A stretch of 64,000 nucleotides of DNA from Polycladomyces abyssicola (GCF_018326425.1 NZ_AP024601.1:856001-920000); one strand, 5' to 3'; numbered from the stretch's first letter, positions 8,897-18,232 are shown. Made by a program: numbers and translations. The notes: generated from the sequence alone by a model not told the origin.

Positions 8897-9850
8897 TTGT
8901 TGCAACCGGCGCCTATTTTTCTCAAACCGGTGTTCAAGGAGCGGATTTGGGGTGGATATACGCTGAGAGAAAGGTTTCATTACGACATTCCGTCCGAAAA
9001 AACCGGCGAATGTTGGGCGATCTCCGCACATCCGAACGGGCAGAGCACCGTAGCGGATGGTCCCTATGCGGGTTGGAAACTGGGAGAGCTGTGGAATCAT
9101 CATCGGGAGCTGTTCGGTCACCATCCGTCCGAATCGTTTCCCCTTTTGGTCAAAATATTGGATACGAACGATGATCTCTCCGTTCAGGTGCACCCGGACG
9201 ACTCATATGCCAACCGATGGGAGCGGGGAGAAAACGGCAAAACGGAATGTTGGTACGTAATTGATTGCACCGATGACGCAGAGATGGTCTATGGTCATTC
9301 GGCACAAACCCGGGAAGAATTTGAGGAACGATTGCAAAAGGGGGAATGGGACCGGTTACTGCATCGGGTCAAAGTAAAACCGGGAGATTTTTTCTACGTA
9401 CCCAGCGGTACCGTTCATGCACTTGGTGCGGGAATGTTGGTGTTGGAAACGCAACAAAATTCTGATACCACTTACCGACTATACGATTACGACCGGGTCG
9501 ACACAGCGGGAAACAAAAGGGAATTGCACATCGAGCGGGCGTTGGATGTGATCCGGTACCCTCATCGGGACGCGGTTTGCTGCCCGCAAGTAAGTAAGGT
9601 GCCGGGTGGGAGTGTCACCACCTTCATCACATGTGACTATTTCACAGTTCAAAAATGGGATGTCAACGGGAACATGGACTTGTGGCAACCACACGCTTTC
9701 ATGAATGTCAGCGTCATCGACGGGAACGGGGAGTTGGTCAGTGATTCAGGTGCCCGTTCCGTCAAAAAAGGAGATCATTTCATTTTACCGTACGGGATCG
9801 GACAAGTACGGTTGACGGGAGAATTGACGCTGATCATTTCTTTTCCGTGA
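8897..9850 (+). CDS. manA: Mannose-6-phosphate isomerase, class I
   Basis: Zinc enzyme interconverting mannose-6-phosphate and fructose-6-phosphate, so imported mannose enters glycolysis. The 317 residues match the short Firmicute ManA type. Zinc-site residues are visible in VQVHPDD (Gln and His) and KTECWYVI (Glu), with a later His in GTVHALG. The start is TTG at 8897, six bases after GGAGGT; no better-placed ATG exists. It stands about 210 bases after the EIIA gene, which fits a mannose locus. Confidence 0.93.
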   Translation: MLQPAPIFLKPVFKERIWGGYTLRERFHYDIPSEKTGECWAISAHPNGQSTVADGPYAGWKLGELWNHHRELFGHHPSESFPLLVKILDTNDDLSVQVHPDDSYANRWERGENGKTECWYVIDCTDDAEMVYGHSAQTREEFEERLQKGEWDRLLHRVKVKPGDFFYVPSGTVHALGAGMLVLETQQNSDTTYRLYDYDRVDTAGNKRELHIERALDVIRYPHRDAVCCPQVSKVPGGSVTTFITCDYFTVQKWDVNGNMDLWQPHAFMNVSVIDGNGELVSDSGARSVKKGDHFILPYGIGQVRLTGELTLIISFP

Positions 9851-9923
9851 ATGCCTAAGAACCGCCCAAGCGGGTCGGGAATATCCTGTTTCTGGCATAT
9901 CACCATGAGCAGGAGGAATCGTG

Positions 9924-11504
9924 ATGCGCTTGGGTCGAACGCTGTGTTGGTTGGCGTTGACGTTGGGGTGGGTTCTGGCTTTGTCGCCAACGATGCAGGC
10001 TGCCTCCCCGTCAACGGAACATGAACGGGCATCGTCGAAGCCGTTGATGAGATCGACGGTATCGACGCCGGTACTGTCGGAAAAAACGTTGCGGGTCGGT
10101 CGGTTATCCCGTTATTTTCAGCAGGCGGCCAAAGAGTTCGGATTGCCCGTACAGGTATTGAAGGCTGTGGGTTATGCCGAATCTCGATGGATGGATCACG
10201 GAGGGAAACCGAGTCAATTGAACGGATACGGAATCATGCACTTGGCGGACAATCCCAACAACCACACATTGAAAGAAGCGGCTCGCTTGTTGGGCGTGTC
10301 GGTGAAAACGTTGAAAACCGATGTTAAGCAGAATATCAGGGGATCGGCCGCTGTCATGGCACAGGAAGCACGCCGACAACACGCGGGTCGCCTCCCGTCC
10401 AAACTGGGGGATTGGTACACGACAGTAGCGGCGTACGGTGGTACTGGTTCCGATTTGACGGCCAAATGGTACGCGGATGAAGTGTTTCGGATCATCCAGC
10501 GCGGCGCCTATCGTTCCGCCGGGGGCGAAGACATATGGCTGCCGCCCACGGCGGTAACATTGAACCGCGGTCTTTATGAGAGAGTGAAAGAGGTTCTGCC
10601 CTTTGCCACACCAGATTATCCGGGCGCTCTTTGGGTTCCGGCCAACAGTGGCAATTACACCACGGCCAATCGGGAGGCGGATGGGAATGCGATCAATTAT
10701 GTGATTATTCATACAACGGAAGGTAGCTACGCGGGGACCATTAGTTGGTTTCAAAACCCGTCGGCCAAAGTGAGTGCACATTATGTGATCCGCTCCAGCG
10801 ACGGGGCGATCACACAGATGGTACAAAACAAGGATATTGCCTGGCATGCGGGAAACTGGGACTACAACGTCCACAGTATCGGGATCGAACATGAGGGATA
10901 CGTGAACGATCCCAGTTGGTATACGGATACGATGTATCGGTCCTCGGCCAACCTGACGCGTTGGATCTGCGACACGTACGGAATCCCGAAAGATCGGGCG
11001 CACATCATCGGGCATTATGAGGTTCCGGGAGCGACGCATACCGACCCAGGACCGGGATGGGACTGGACCTATTATATGTCCCTGGTGACTCAGGCACCCA
11101 CGATTATCGTCGACAACGCCACGTCGGGGCGGTTTTCAGCCAGTGCCAATTGGCAGGTCAGCTCTTGGAATACGCAGAAATACGGTTCCGACTACCGATT
11201 TGCCACCCCGCAGCCCATCAGCGATGCGGTTTGGTACAAACTGAACATCGCCACGGCCGGCATCTATGATGTATATGCTTGGTGGCCGGCCAACAGCGGG
11301 TACAACAGTGCGACGCCTTTCGTGATCAAAACGACCACCGGTAACATGACGGTGTATACGGATCAGCGCATCAACGGCGGAAAATGGGTGTTGCTCGGCA
11401 CATATTCGTTGGGAGCGGGTGACGATTGGATCATCGGCGTCTCCCGTTGGACTTCCGGTAGTGGGTATGTGGTCGCCGATGCGATCAAAGTGGTGAAGCG
11501 ATGA
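9924..11504 (+). CDS. Secreted N-acetylmuramoyl-L-alanine amidase with transglycosylase-like and C-terminal golvesin-like domains
   Basis: Probable cell-wall hydrolase of 526 residues. A signal peptide (about 1-27, ending at MQAAS) is followed by a lysozyme/SLT-like helical region (about 55-190; AVGYAESRW, YGIMHLAD), an Amidase_2 domain (about 245-390) and a beta-rich C-terminal domain (about 395-526) like those of golvesin/xanthan-lyase-binding type. Amidase zinc ligands are visible in VIIHTTEG and in GHYEVPGATHTDPGP. ATG 9924 lies seven bases after AGGAGG; GTG 9921 is the alternative start. Substrate and timing (growth or spore) are not evident. Confidence 0.88.
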   Translation: MRLGRTLCWLALTLGWVLALSPTMQAASPSTEHERASSKPLMRSTVSTPVLSEKTLRVGRLSRYFQQAAKEFGLPVQVLKAVGYAESRWMDHGGKPSQLNGYGIMHLADNPNNHTLKEAARLLGVSVKTLKTDVKQNIRGSAAVMAQEARRQHAGRLPSKLGDWYTTVAAYGGTGSDLTAKWYADEVFRIIQRGAYRSAGGEDIWLPPTAVTLNRGLYERVKEVLPFATPDYPGALWVPANSGNYTTANREADGNAINYVIIHTTEGSYAGTISWFQNPSAKVSAHYVIRSSDGAITQMVQNKDIAWHAGNWDYNVHSIGIEHEGYVNDPSWYTDTMYRSSANLTRWICDTYGIPKDRAHIIGHYEVPGATHTDPGPGWDWTYYMSLVTQAPTIIVDNATSGRFSASANWQVSSWNTQKYGSDYRFATPQPISDAVWYKLNIATAGIYDVYAWWPANSGYNSATPFVIKTTTGNMTVYTDQRINGGKWVLLGTYSLGAGDDWIIGVSRWTSGSGYVVADAIKVVKR

Positions 11505-11566
11505 TGGCGTTTTAGTTGTAGAATGAAAAAGGCCCACCCGGATTCAGCTAGGGTATCAATAAAGAT

Positions 11567-11625
11567 GGGAGCCATAACCCGCTTTGCCCGGCCGATTGGG
11601 CCGGGCAGTGGTCGGCTCCCTTTTT
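11567..11625 (+). terminator. Terminator of the amidase gene
   Basis: The outer arms GGGAGCC and GGCTCCC enclose an inner stem GCCCGGCC/GGGCCGGGC and are followed by TTTTT. It is a long composite hairpin 62 bases after the stop. Confidence 0.85.
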
Positions 11626-11733
11626 GCTTTATGGGGCGATTGATGTTGACCGCGTCCGTTTGCGGACGGAACCGTTTTTCCCAATGATATGGGCGCTTCG
11701 GTCGCCAAAGGCGCGGTGCTTTTGCGATTTGCC

Positions 11734-11838
11734 TTATTGCACGACTGTGACGGAACGCTTGCCATGGAGTTTGTTGGCCAGTTCTTTGTGCACGGGAATC
11801 TGTTGGAAAATGCGGTGCACGATCGACGAATGTTTCAA
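11734..11838 (-). CDS. Small ORF of 34 residues, function unknown
   Basis: On the minus strand GAGGAGGG stands six bases before a TTG that opens a 34-codon frame, starting MKHSSIVHRIFQQIPVHKE and ending SVTVVQ. It is basic and lacks a membrane segment. It lies in an otherwise empty gap, just downstream of the YjcZ-like gene on the same strand. The strong ribosome site is the only support. It could be a small spore protein, but no family is recognised. Confidence 0.4.
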   Translation of the reverse strand: MKHSSIVHRIFQQIPVHKELANKLHGKRSVTVVQ

Positions 11839-11892
11839 GAATATCCCTCCTCAAAAAAAGAAGTCTCAAGAGAGGGCTTTGTCATCAAAATG

Positions 11893-11925
11893 AAAAAGCA
11901 CCCCATGTGCATGCACGGGGTGCTT
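11893..11925 (-). terminator. Terminator of the YjcZ-like gene
   Basis: On the minus strand AAGCACCCC and GGGGTGCTT pair around a GTGCAT-containing loop and are followed by TTTTC. It lies about 30 bases after the stop at 11956. Confidence 0.85.
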
Positions 11926-11955
11926 CTTGGTAGTTCTTCCTGGTTAGGATCAGAA

Positions 11956-12072
11956 TCAGTAACCGAAGCCCACTCCGGCAAAGACGAAAATGGTGGCGAT
12001 CACCAACAGGAAGATCAACAGACGGCGCAGGCCGATGCCGAAACCATATCCGTAACCAAATCCTCCGCTCAT
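11956..12072 (-). CDS. YjcZ-family small glycine-rich membrane protein (sporulation-associated family)
   Basis: A 38-residue protein: a glycine/tyrosine-rich head MSGGFGYGYGFGIG, an arginine pair, one transmembrane helix (RLLIFLLVIATIFVFAG) and a GFGY tail. This is the YjcZ/YvrJ-like layout found in many spore formers. The start is the ATG at 12072 after GAGAGGAG; upstream in-frame codons are not needed. It has its own terminator. Family members are associated with spores, but a biochemical role is not known. Confidence 0.8.
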   Translation of the reverse strand: MSGGFGYGYGFGIGLRRLLIFLLVIATIFVFAGVGFGY

Positions 12073-12423
12073 GGAATCCAACTCCTCTCTGTGCTTTCGT
12101 GATAATGTATTGGAGAGAGGCAAGAAGGGGAACCGCATTTGTCCCGGTTTGAAAAAATCGGGCAGGAAGATTCGGATGGATCAACACGCCTGGAGCGTAT
12201 CTGGTTAAGGCATCAGAAGACAACGATATTCGCCAGAACACAACTTAGCCCAAAAAGGGAGCCTGTTTGTGCCGAATGGCTTACTCGGGGTACAATGGAC
12301 ATGTGCGCAAATGAACGGTTAGGGTGTGTCTAAGACAACTGCATTGATTCTTGGATTGACCAGACACGACCCAATAATGGTCGGGTGATCACCGGCCCGA
12401 AAAGATTGCGGGGGAACGATGGC
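12073..12423. other. 350-base intergenic gap before polA, with a possible promoter
   Basis: No ORF with a ribosome site is seen here. TTGTGC at 12267-12272 and TACAAT at 12291-12296 (18-base spacer) could be the promoter for polA on the plus strand; the -35 is weak. The upstream region of the minus-strand YjcZ-like gene also lies here, and no clear sigma-E, -G or -K promoter was recognised. Confidence 0.35.
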
Positions 12424-15066
12424 ATGGACAAACTGGTATTAATTGACGGCAACAGCATCGCGTTCCGTGCGTTTTTTGCCCTGCCGCTCCTATCCAATTC
12501 GGCAGGCGTCTATACGAACGCGGTGTACGGTTTTACGATGATGTTGATGAAGGTGCTGGAAGAGGAAGCACCTTCCCATATACTCGTGGCGTTCGACGCA
12601 GGCAAGACAACGTTTCGCCACGACGACTATCAGGAGTACAAGGGAAAGCGGGAAAAGACACCGGGCGAGTTTTCCCAGCAGATCCCGCTGATCAAAGAGG
12701 TGCTGGATGCGTTCGGTATCCGCCATTTTGAGCTGGAAGGTTTTGAGGCCGACGACATCATCGGCACATTGGCTCGCCAAGCTGAACGGTCCGGCCTCGA
12801 CACGTTGATCGTCACCGGAGACAAGGACTTGCTTCAGCTGGTGACCGACAAGGTGCATCTGTTGCTGACGCGCAAGGGTGTCACCGAAACGGAACGGTAC
12901 GATGTCGATGCAGTGAAGGAACGGTACGGCTTAAAGCCGGAACAGATCATCGATTTGAAAGGGCTGATGGGCGACCCGTCGGACAATATCCCGGGCATCC
13001 CGGGAGTGGGGGAAAAAACGGCGCTCAAACTGCTCCATCAGTTCGGTTCCGTCGAAGAAGTGTTGGAGCATGTGGATGAACTGCCTGGCAAAAAGTTGCG
13101 GGAACGGGTGGCCGAACACCGGGAACAAGCCCGGCTCAGCAAAAAGCTGGCCACCATCCATTGTAATGTTCCCCTGACATTTGACCTGGAGGATATCAAA
13201 TTTGTCCAGTATGACCGACAGCGGGTGCTGGAACTGTTCAAGCGGCTGGCCTTTCAATCGCTCATCGATCGGTTGGGGGAAGCAGAGGAGACTGCGGATC
13301 GAGACGATGCTCAGGAGATTGAGGTCCAAATCGTACATGAATCGGATGCGCAGTTGGACGAGCTGCTCACACAGGAACGCCTCGCTTGTCACGTCGAATT
13401 GAGCGAGACGAATTATCATCGCGCTGATATTATCGGTGTGGCGCTGTCCGATGGGGAGCGGCACGTGTACCTGCCGTGGGAAACCGCGCGTCAACACGAT
13501 GTGCTGCTGTCGTGGTTGGCCGATTCATCAAAGGAAAAGATCGGATACGATGTGAAGGCCGCCACGGTCGCGCTGCGACGTCACGGGGTACAAGTCACCG
13601 GATTTTCGTTCGATATTTTGCTCGCATCCTATCTGCTCAACCCGTCGGAGTCCACTCATGAGCTTTCCGATGTGGTGCGACGCAAACTGGACGGCAGTCT
13701 GCCGGACGACGAATCGTTTTACGGCAAAGGACAAAAGCGGCGCCAACCGGATGAAGACGAGCTGGCCCGCCATCTGGCGCGGAAAACGGCGGCAATGGTG
13801 CGCCTCCATCCCTTGCTGGTCGAGGAATTGGACGACGCTCGGATGATGTCGTTGTTTTCTGAGCTGGAAATGCCGCTCTCCCGCGTACTGGCCGACATGG
13901 AATGCGTTGGGGTGAAAGTGGATCGGGAGCGGTTGGAAAAGCTGGGTGAGGAACTGAAAAAACAATTGGATGTCTTGACCCAAGAGATTTACGATTTGGC
14001 GGGCACAGAGTTCAACATCAATTCGCCGAAACAATTGGGTGAAATCCTGTTTGACAAATTGGGCCTGCCGGTATTGAAAAAGACCAAAACCGGTTATTCC
14101 ACCAGTGCTGACGTGCTGGAAAAACTGGCCCCCCAACACGAAATCGTGGAGAAGATTCTTCATTTCCGCCAGGTGGGCAAACTGATTTCCACCTATGTAG
14201 AGGGGTTGCTGAAGGAGATCGACCCGGAGACAGGCAAAATCCACACCCGGTTCAACCAGACCATCACGGCGACAGGTCGTCTGTCCAGCACAGAACCCAA
14301 TTTGCAAAACATCCCGATCCGCTTGGAAGAGGGACGTCGCATCCGTCAGGTGTTCGTGCCGTCCGAGCCGGATTGGCTGATCCTGTCCGCCGATTATTCT
14401 CAGATCGAGCTGCGTGTATTGGCCCATCTGTCCGGAGACGAAAACCTGAAGGAAGCGTTTGTACGGGATATGGACATCCACACCAAGACGGCGATGGATG
14501 TATTCGGCGTGTCAGAGGAAGAAGTGACACCGTTGATGCGTCGCCACGCCAAAGCGGTCAATTTTGGGATTGTCTACGGGATCAGCGATTACGGATTGTC
14601 ACAAAACCTAAACATCTCCCGCAAAGAAGCGGCGGAGTTCATCGAAAGATATTTTGCGAGCTATCCGGGTGTCAAAGCGTACATGGAGCGCGTTGTGGAG
14701 CAGGCCAAACAGGACGGTTACGTCACCACGATGCTGAACCGGCGTCGTTATCTGCCGGACATCCGCTCACGTAACTACAACCTGCGCAGTTTCGCCGAAC
14801 GGACGGCGATGAACACCCCGATCCAGGGAACTGCGGCAGACATCATCAAGTCGGCGATGGTACGCATGGATGAAGTGTTGAAGGAGAAGGGCGCCCAAAG
14901 CCGCATGTTGCTCCAGGTGCATGACGAGTTGATTTTCGAAGTGCCGGCATCCGAGTTGGATTGGATGAAGAAAACAGTACGGGAAGTGATGGAGGGTACG
15001 ATGGCGCTGTCCGTTCCGCTCAAAGTGGATGTCCATCACGGTCCTACATGGTATCAAGCGAAGTAA
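12424..15066 (+). CDS. polA: DNA polymerase I
   Basis: Repair and Okazaki-fragment polymerase, 880 residues. It has an N-terminal 5'-3' exonuclease domain (1-290; LVLIDGNSIAFRAFF, GFEADDIIGTLAR), a middle domain at about 310-470 that keeps few exonuclease acidic residues (as in Bacillus-type Pol I lacking proofreading) and a polymerase domain (about 480-880) with SADYSQIELRVLAHLSGD and LQVHDELIFEVP. The ATG at 12424 follows GGGGGAA; the frame also opens 13 codons earlier without support. It starts the conserved polA-mutM-ytaF-coaE run. Confidence 0.96.
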   Translation: MDKLVLIDGNSIAFRAFFALPLLSNSAGVYTNAVYGFTMMLMKVLEEEAPSHILVAFDAGKTTFRHDDYQEYKGKREKTPGEFSQQIPLIKEVLDAFGIRHFELEGFEADDIIGTLARQAERSGLDTLIVTGDKDLLQLVTDKVHLLLTRKGVTETERYDVDAVKERYGLKPEQIIDLKGLMGDPSDNIPGIPGVGEKTALKLLHQFGSVEEVLEHVDELPGKKLRERVAEHREQARLSKKLATIHCNVPLTFDLEDIKFVQYDRQRVLELFKRLAFQSLIDRLGEAEETADRDDAQEIEVQIVHESDAQLDELLTQERLACHVELSETNYHRADIIGVALSDGERHVYLPWETARQHDVLLSWLADSSKEKIGYDVKAATVALRRHGVQVTGFSFDILLASYLLNPSESTHELSDVVRRKLDGSLPDDESFYGKGQKRRQPDEDELARHLARKTAAMVRLHPLLVEELDDARMMSLFSELEMPLSRVLADMECVGVKVDRERLEKLGEELKKQLDVLTQEIYDLAGTEFNINSPKQLGEILFDKLGLPVLKKTKTGYSTSADVLEKLAPQHEIVEKILHFRQVGKLISTYVEGLLKEIDPETGKIHTRFNQTITATGRLSSTEPNLQNIPIRLEEGRRIRQVFVPSEPDWLILSADYSQIELRVLAHLSGDENLKEAFVRDMDIHTKTAMDVFGVSEEEVTPLMRRHAKAVNFGIVYGISDYGLSQNLNISRKEAAEFIERYFASYPGVKAYMERVVEQAKQDGYVTTMLNRRRYLPDIRSRNYNLRSFAERTAMNTPIQGTAADIIKSAMVRMDEVLKEKGAQSRMLLQVHDELIFEVPASELDWMKKTVREVMEGTMALSVPLKVDVHHGPTWYQAK

Positions 15067-15088
15067 TGGTCGCAGGAGGGGTTGAACG

Positions 15089-15913
15089 TTGCCGGAATTG
15101 CCTGAAGTGGAGACAGTGAGACGAACGCTGGAGCAATTGATCGTTGGGAAAACGGTGGCGGATGTTGCCGTTTTCCTGCCCAAAATCGTCAAGGAACCGC
15201 CGGATGTCGACCTGTTTGTTCAGCGGTTGATCGGAACTAAGGTAACCGGTGTGGGGCGCAGGGGCAAGTTTCTGCGCATCTTTTTCGGTGATTGGGTACT
15301 CGTCTCCCATTTGCGCATGGAAGGCCGGTATTCGCTGGCGCAACATGATGAGCCGGTGGAAAAGCACACACATGTGATTTTCCGCTTTACCGACAAAACG
15401 GAGTTGCGGTACCGCGACGTGCGGCAGTTCGGTACCATGCATCTCTATCCAGCGGGGGAGGAGGAACAACATCCTCCGCTCAACAAACTGGGGCCGGAAC
15501 CGCTGTCGGACGACTTTACGCTGGATGTGTTCCGCGCGCGGCTGGCCGGACGCAAAACCAAGCTAAAAGCGCTCCTGCTCAACCAGGAGTTTCTGGTCGG
15601 TTTGGGCAATATCTATGTCGATGAAGCGTTGTTTACCGCCGGACTCCATCCCGAGAGACCAGCGGATGCATTGACCGAAGCGGAGCAGAGGCGGTTGTAC
15701 GAAAGCATCCGCTCCACCTTGGCCGAGGCGGTGCGGCTGGGCGGCTCGTCCGTCCGTTCGTATGTGGACAGCAAGGGGGAGATGGGGATGTTTCAACTGC
15801 AAATTCAAGTTTACGGACGCAAAGGCGAGCCCTGTGTACGCTGCGGAGAACCAATCACGCGGCTGGTCGTCGCCGGTCGGGGTACGCATGTCTGCCTGCA
15901 TTGCCAGCGGTGA
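15089..15913 (+). CDS. mutM: Formamidopyrimidine-DNA glycosylase (Fpg)
   Basis: Base-excision repair enzyme removing 8-oxoguanine, bifunctional glycosylase/AP lyase, 274 residues. The N-terminal PELPEVE provides the catalytic Pro and Glu, RRGKFL the conserved Lys, and the C-terminal zinc finger has CVRCGE and CLHC. The start is TTG after GGAGGGG, which places Pro directly after the initiator Met as the chemistry requires. It lies 22 bases after polA. Confidence 0.95.
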   Translation: MPELPEVETVRRTLEQLIVGKTVADVAVFLPKIVKEPPDVDLFVQRLIGTKVTGVGRRGKFLRIFFGDWVLVSHLRMEGRYSLAQHDEPVEKHTHVIFRFTDKTELRYRDVRQFGTMHLYPAGEEEQHPPLNKLGPEPLSDDFTLDVFRARLAGRKTKLKALLLNQEFLVGLGNIYVDEALFTAGLHPERPADALTEAEQRRLYESIRSTLAEAVRLGGSSVRSYVDSKGEMGMFQLQIQVYGRKGEPCVRCGEPITRLVVAGRGTHVCLHCQR

Positions 15914-15987
15914 CGCCGGGATAAGCACTATCCGCTCCCCTTTCCACATAAAATAGGGTGGAGTTTGATGAGAAAGGGGAGAGCGAA

Positions 15988-16638
15988 GTGTGGCCCACCC
16001 TGTCGATGTGGTTGCTGGCCAGTGCGGTCAGCTTTGACGGTTTCGTGGCCGGTATGACCTACGGCATGCGGAAAGTGAGGATTCCGATCGCTTCGGTCGG
16101 TGTCATAGCTGGATTCTCTGGCGGGTTGATGCTTCTCTCCCTGCATGCGGGACGTTGGATCGCACACGGTTTCTCCCCGTTTTGGAGCCGGTTGATGGGT
16201 GCACTCATTTTGATCGGCATCGGCGTATGGACGTTGATCAACAACGAACAACGGGAGGAGGAACCGGTTGCGCGTCGGGAAGCGGAAACGGGCAAGACGG
16301 TACTGTCCTTTGAAATCCGGATGCTCGGATTGGTCGTACAGATTTTGAAAACGCCGATGGCGGCTGACATGGACCGATCCGGTGTGATTTCTCCCTTGGA
16401 AGCTGTGTGGTTGGGATTGGCACTCTCGTTGGATGCCTTTGGAGCCGGTTTGGGAGCGGCGATGATGGGGTATCCGCCGTTCCCTCTCGCATTGGCGATC
16501 GCCGGAACCAGTGCACTGTTTCTGTTGGCCGGTATTCGGACAGGATGGAAAGTGTCGGGACGACGATGGGTATCAGCGGTGGAGTTCCTGCCCGGTTTAC
16601 TGATGATTGCCATTGGTCTGTTCCGTCTGATTCACTAG
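15988..16638 (+). CDS. ytaF: Sporulation membrane protein YtaF
   Basis: MntP-like membrane protein of 216 residues with about six hydrophobic segments and two related halves (SAVSFDGFVAGMTYG and LALSLDAFGAGLGAA). Those acidic motifs are typical of cation-exporter relatives. GTG at 15988 is chosen because AAAGGGGAG lies six bases upstream; the frame is open to 15958. Its position between mutM and coaE is the same as in Bacillus subtilis. The transported substrate is not established. Confidence 0.88.
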   Translation: MWPTLSMWLLASAVSFDGFVAGMTYGMRKVRIPIASVGVIAGFSGGLMLLSLHAGRWIAHGFSPFWSRLMGALILIGIGVWTLINNEQREEEPVARREAETGKTVLSFEIRMLGLVVQILKTPMAADMDRSGVISPLEAVWLGLALSLDAFGAGLGAAMMGYPPFPLALAIAGTSALFLLAGIRTGWKVSGRRWVSAVEFLPGLLMIAIGLFRLIH

Positions 16639-16699
16639 GGGCGTGTCTTGAAGGAGCAAATCGATTCACGGATGAGCCACATACCAAGCCATCCCGAGT

Positions 16700-16858
16700 G
16701 AAGCACCGGAAATCGCAGGCATGCAACCGCGGGCAACTTCCTCTCAGCGAAGCCTACTTTGCCCGCGTTCTGCGCTCCGGATCGGAGCGGTATGAACTCG
16801 CTTCTTGCACGCGCAGGCGGAGCGAGTCGGGAAATCAATGGCACAATATTCACCAGAC
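16700..16858 (-). repeat. Dispersed intergenic repeat, family B copy 1
   Basis: Read on the minus strand, this gap between ytaF and coaE resembles 60506-60650 on the plus strand. Shared blocks are GTCTGGTGAATA, TTTCCCG, CTCGCTCC, CCTGCGC, CCGGAGCG and GCATGCC, in the same order. The second copy lacks about 30-40 bases in the middle. Neither copy has a plausible protein. CGCTCCGATCCGGAGCG inside it is palindromic. Confidence 0.6.
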
Positions 16859-16881
16859 ATGCTCCAGAAGGAGGATAGGAT

Positions 16882-17496
16882 GTGGTTATCGGATTGACCG
16901 GCGGGATTGCGACGGGGAAAAGTACGGTTTCCCGGATGTTGGCTGAACGGGGGGCGCATATTATCGATGCCGACCAAGTGGCGCGGGAGGTGGTGGAACC
17001 ACACACCGAAGGATGGCATCGGATTCGTGCCCGTTTCGGTAAGGAGGTGTTCCACCCCGACGGGACATTGAATCGGCAAGCGCTGGGGGCACGGGTGTTT
17101 CGCGATGCCGAAGCGCGGGAAACATTGAACCAGATGTTGCATCCCCTGATCGTAGAACAGATGCAAATACTGACGAAGCGGTGGCGGGAACGCGATCCCG
17201 ACGGAATCGTCGTCTGGGACACCCCGCTGTTGATAGAAGGGAATTTGACGAAATCGGTAGAAAAAGTTATCGTTGTATATGTCCCGGAATCGTTGCAATT
17301 GCAACGGCTGATGGCCAGGGACGGTCTGAGCGAAGAGGAGGCTAGGCGACGGATTGCCAGTCAGATATCCATTGAAGAAAAAAAACGTTTTGCTGACTTT
17401 TTGATTGATAATTCAGGAAATTTGGCGGAAACGGAAAGACAGGTTGATCAAATATGGAAATTGCTAAACTCAAAAAATGGTTACGACCGGCGCTAG
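16882..17496 (+). CDS. coaE: Dephospho-CoA kinase
   Basis: Last step of coenzyme A synthesis: phosphorylates dephospho-CoA at the ribose 3' hydroxyl. The 204 residues include the P-loop GLTGGIATGKST at the N-terminus and DADQVAREV and WDTPLLIE for substrate binding. The start is GTG at 16882 after AAGGAGG. Its 3' end overlaps the next gene by 43 bases. Confidence 0.95.
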   Translation: MVIGLTGGIATGKSTVSRMLAERGAHIIDADQVAREVVEPHTEGWHRIRARFGKEVFHPDGTLNRQALGARVFRDAEARETLNQMLHPLIVEQMQILTKRWRERDPDGIVVWDTPLLIEGNLTKSVEKVIVVYVPESLQLQRLMARDGLSEEEARRRIASQISIEEKKRFADFLIDNSGNLAETERQVDQIWKLLNSKNGYDRR

Positions 17497-18065
17497 TTGC
17501 CCTGCCTCGCAAGCGGACGATGCTGATCGCGTTTTTGACTGTGGCAGCAGTCTTATTGGTGGCACTTCCTTTGTTTGTACGTTGGATGTACCCATTGAAA
17601 TATGAGGAGCAGATCTTTTACAGCTCTGAGGTTAACGGAGCCGATCCCTTCTTGGTGATGGCCATTATTCGGGTGGAGAGCAAATTTGACCCCAACAAGC
17701 GATCCGTCAAAGGAGCCGAAGGATTAATGCAGTTGATGCCCAGCACAGTGGATTGGGCCATTCAACACGGCAAATTTCCTAAAACGTTTCGTGAGAACGT
17801 GAAAGATCCCGCGATCAACATACATATCGGCACTTGGTGGATCGCCGGTTTGACTCGGGAATTCAAGGGTAATAAGGTGGCTGCAGTCGCCGCGTACAAT
17901 GCAGGGCCGGGCAACGTGCAAAAATGGCTGAAGCAGGGAAGATGGGACGGAACCAAAGCGCACGTCCGACAGATTCCCTACGGGGAAACTCGACATTACA
18001 TCCAACGGGTGATGTTTTTCTACGAAAAATACAAGACGATTTACGGACCGCTGGCACCCGAATAA
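17454..18065 (+). CDS. Membrane-anchored lytic transglycosylase, SLT family
   Basis: Peptidoglycan lyase of 203 residues. An N-terminal membrane anchor (about 22-46) is followed by an SLT domain (about 52-195) with catalytic Glu in RVESKFDP and the family motifs AEGLMQLMPST and AAYNAGPGNV. It starts inside coaE, so the two are translationally linked. Bacillus subtilis has an SLT-type gene (ytcD region) at a comparable place in this block. The role may be wall remodelling or spore germination, and this is not decidable here. Confidence 0.88.
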   Translation: MEIAKLKKWLRPALVALPRKRTMLIAFLTVAAVLLVALPLFVRWMYPLKYEEQIFYSSEVNGADPFLVMAIIRVESKFDPNKRSVKGAEGLMQLMPSTVDWAIQHGKFPKTFRENVKDPAINIHIGTWWIAGLTREFKGNKVAAVAAYNAGPGNVQKWLKQGRWDGTKAHVRQIPYGETRHYIQRVMFFYEKYKTIYGPLAPE

Positions 18066-18072
18066 ACCGCTC

Positions 18073-18117
18073 AAGGGCGTGCCTGGATCGATTCATTCGA
18101 TCCGGGTGCGCCTTTTT
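18073..18117 (+). terminator. Terminator after the coaE-transglycosylase pair
   Basis: The long hairpin has arms beginning AAGGGCGTGCCTGGATCGA and ending TCGATCC-GGGTGCGCC, with a TTCAT loop, followed by TTTTTC. Confidence 0.88.
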
Positions 18118-18232
18118 CTTTAAACTCAGTCTTCGGTCATCCGACTTATGGATGGGGCGTATCTGATCAATATCGCGTATGTCAATCAACTCATCCCACC
18201 AAATTCAGGGCGAGGTTTTTCTATTTTCCACG

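Noticed and set aside
13528-14481. Minus-strand frame of 317 codons inside polA
   Set aside because: Fully within polA, low-complexity His/Gln-rich translation without domains; a shadow.
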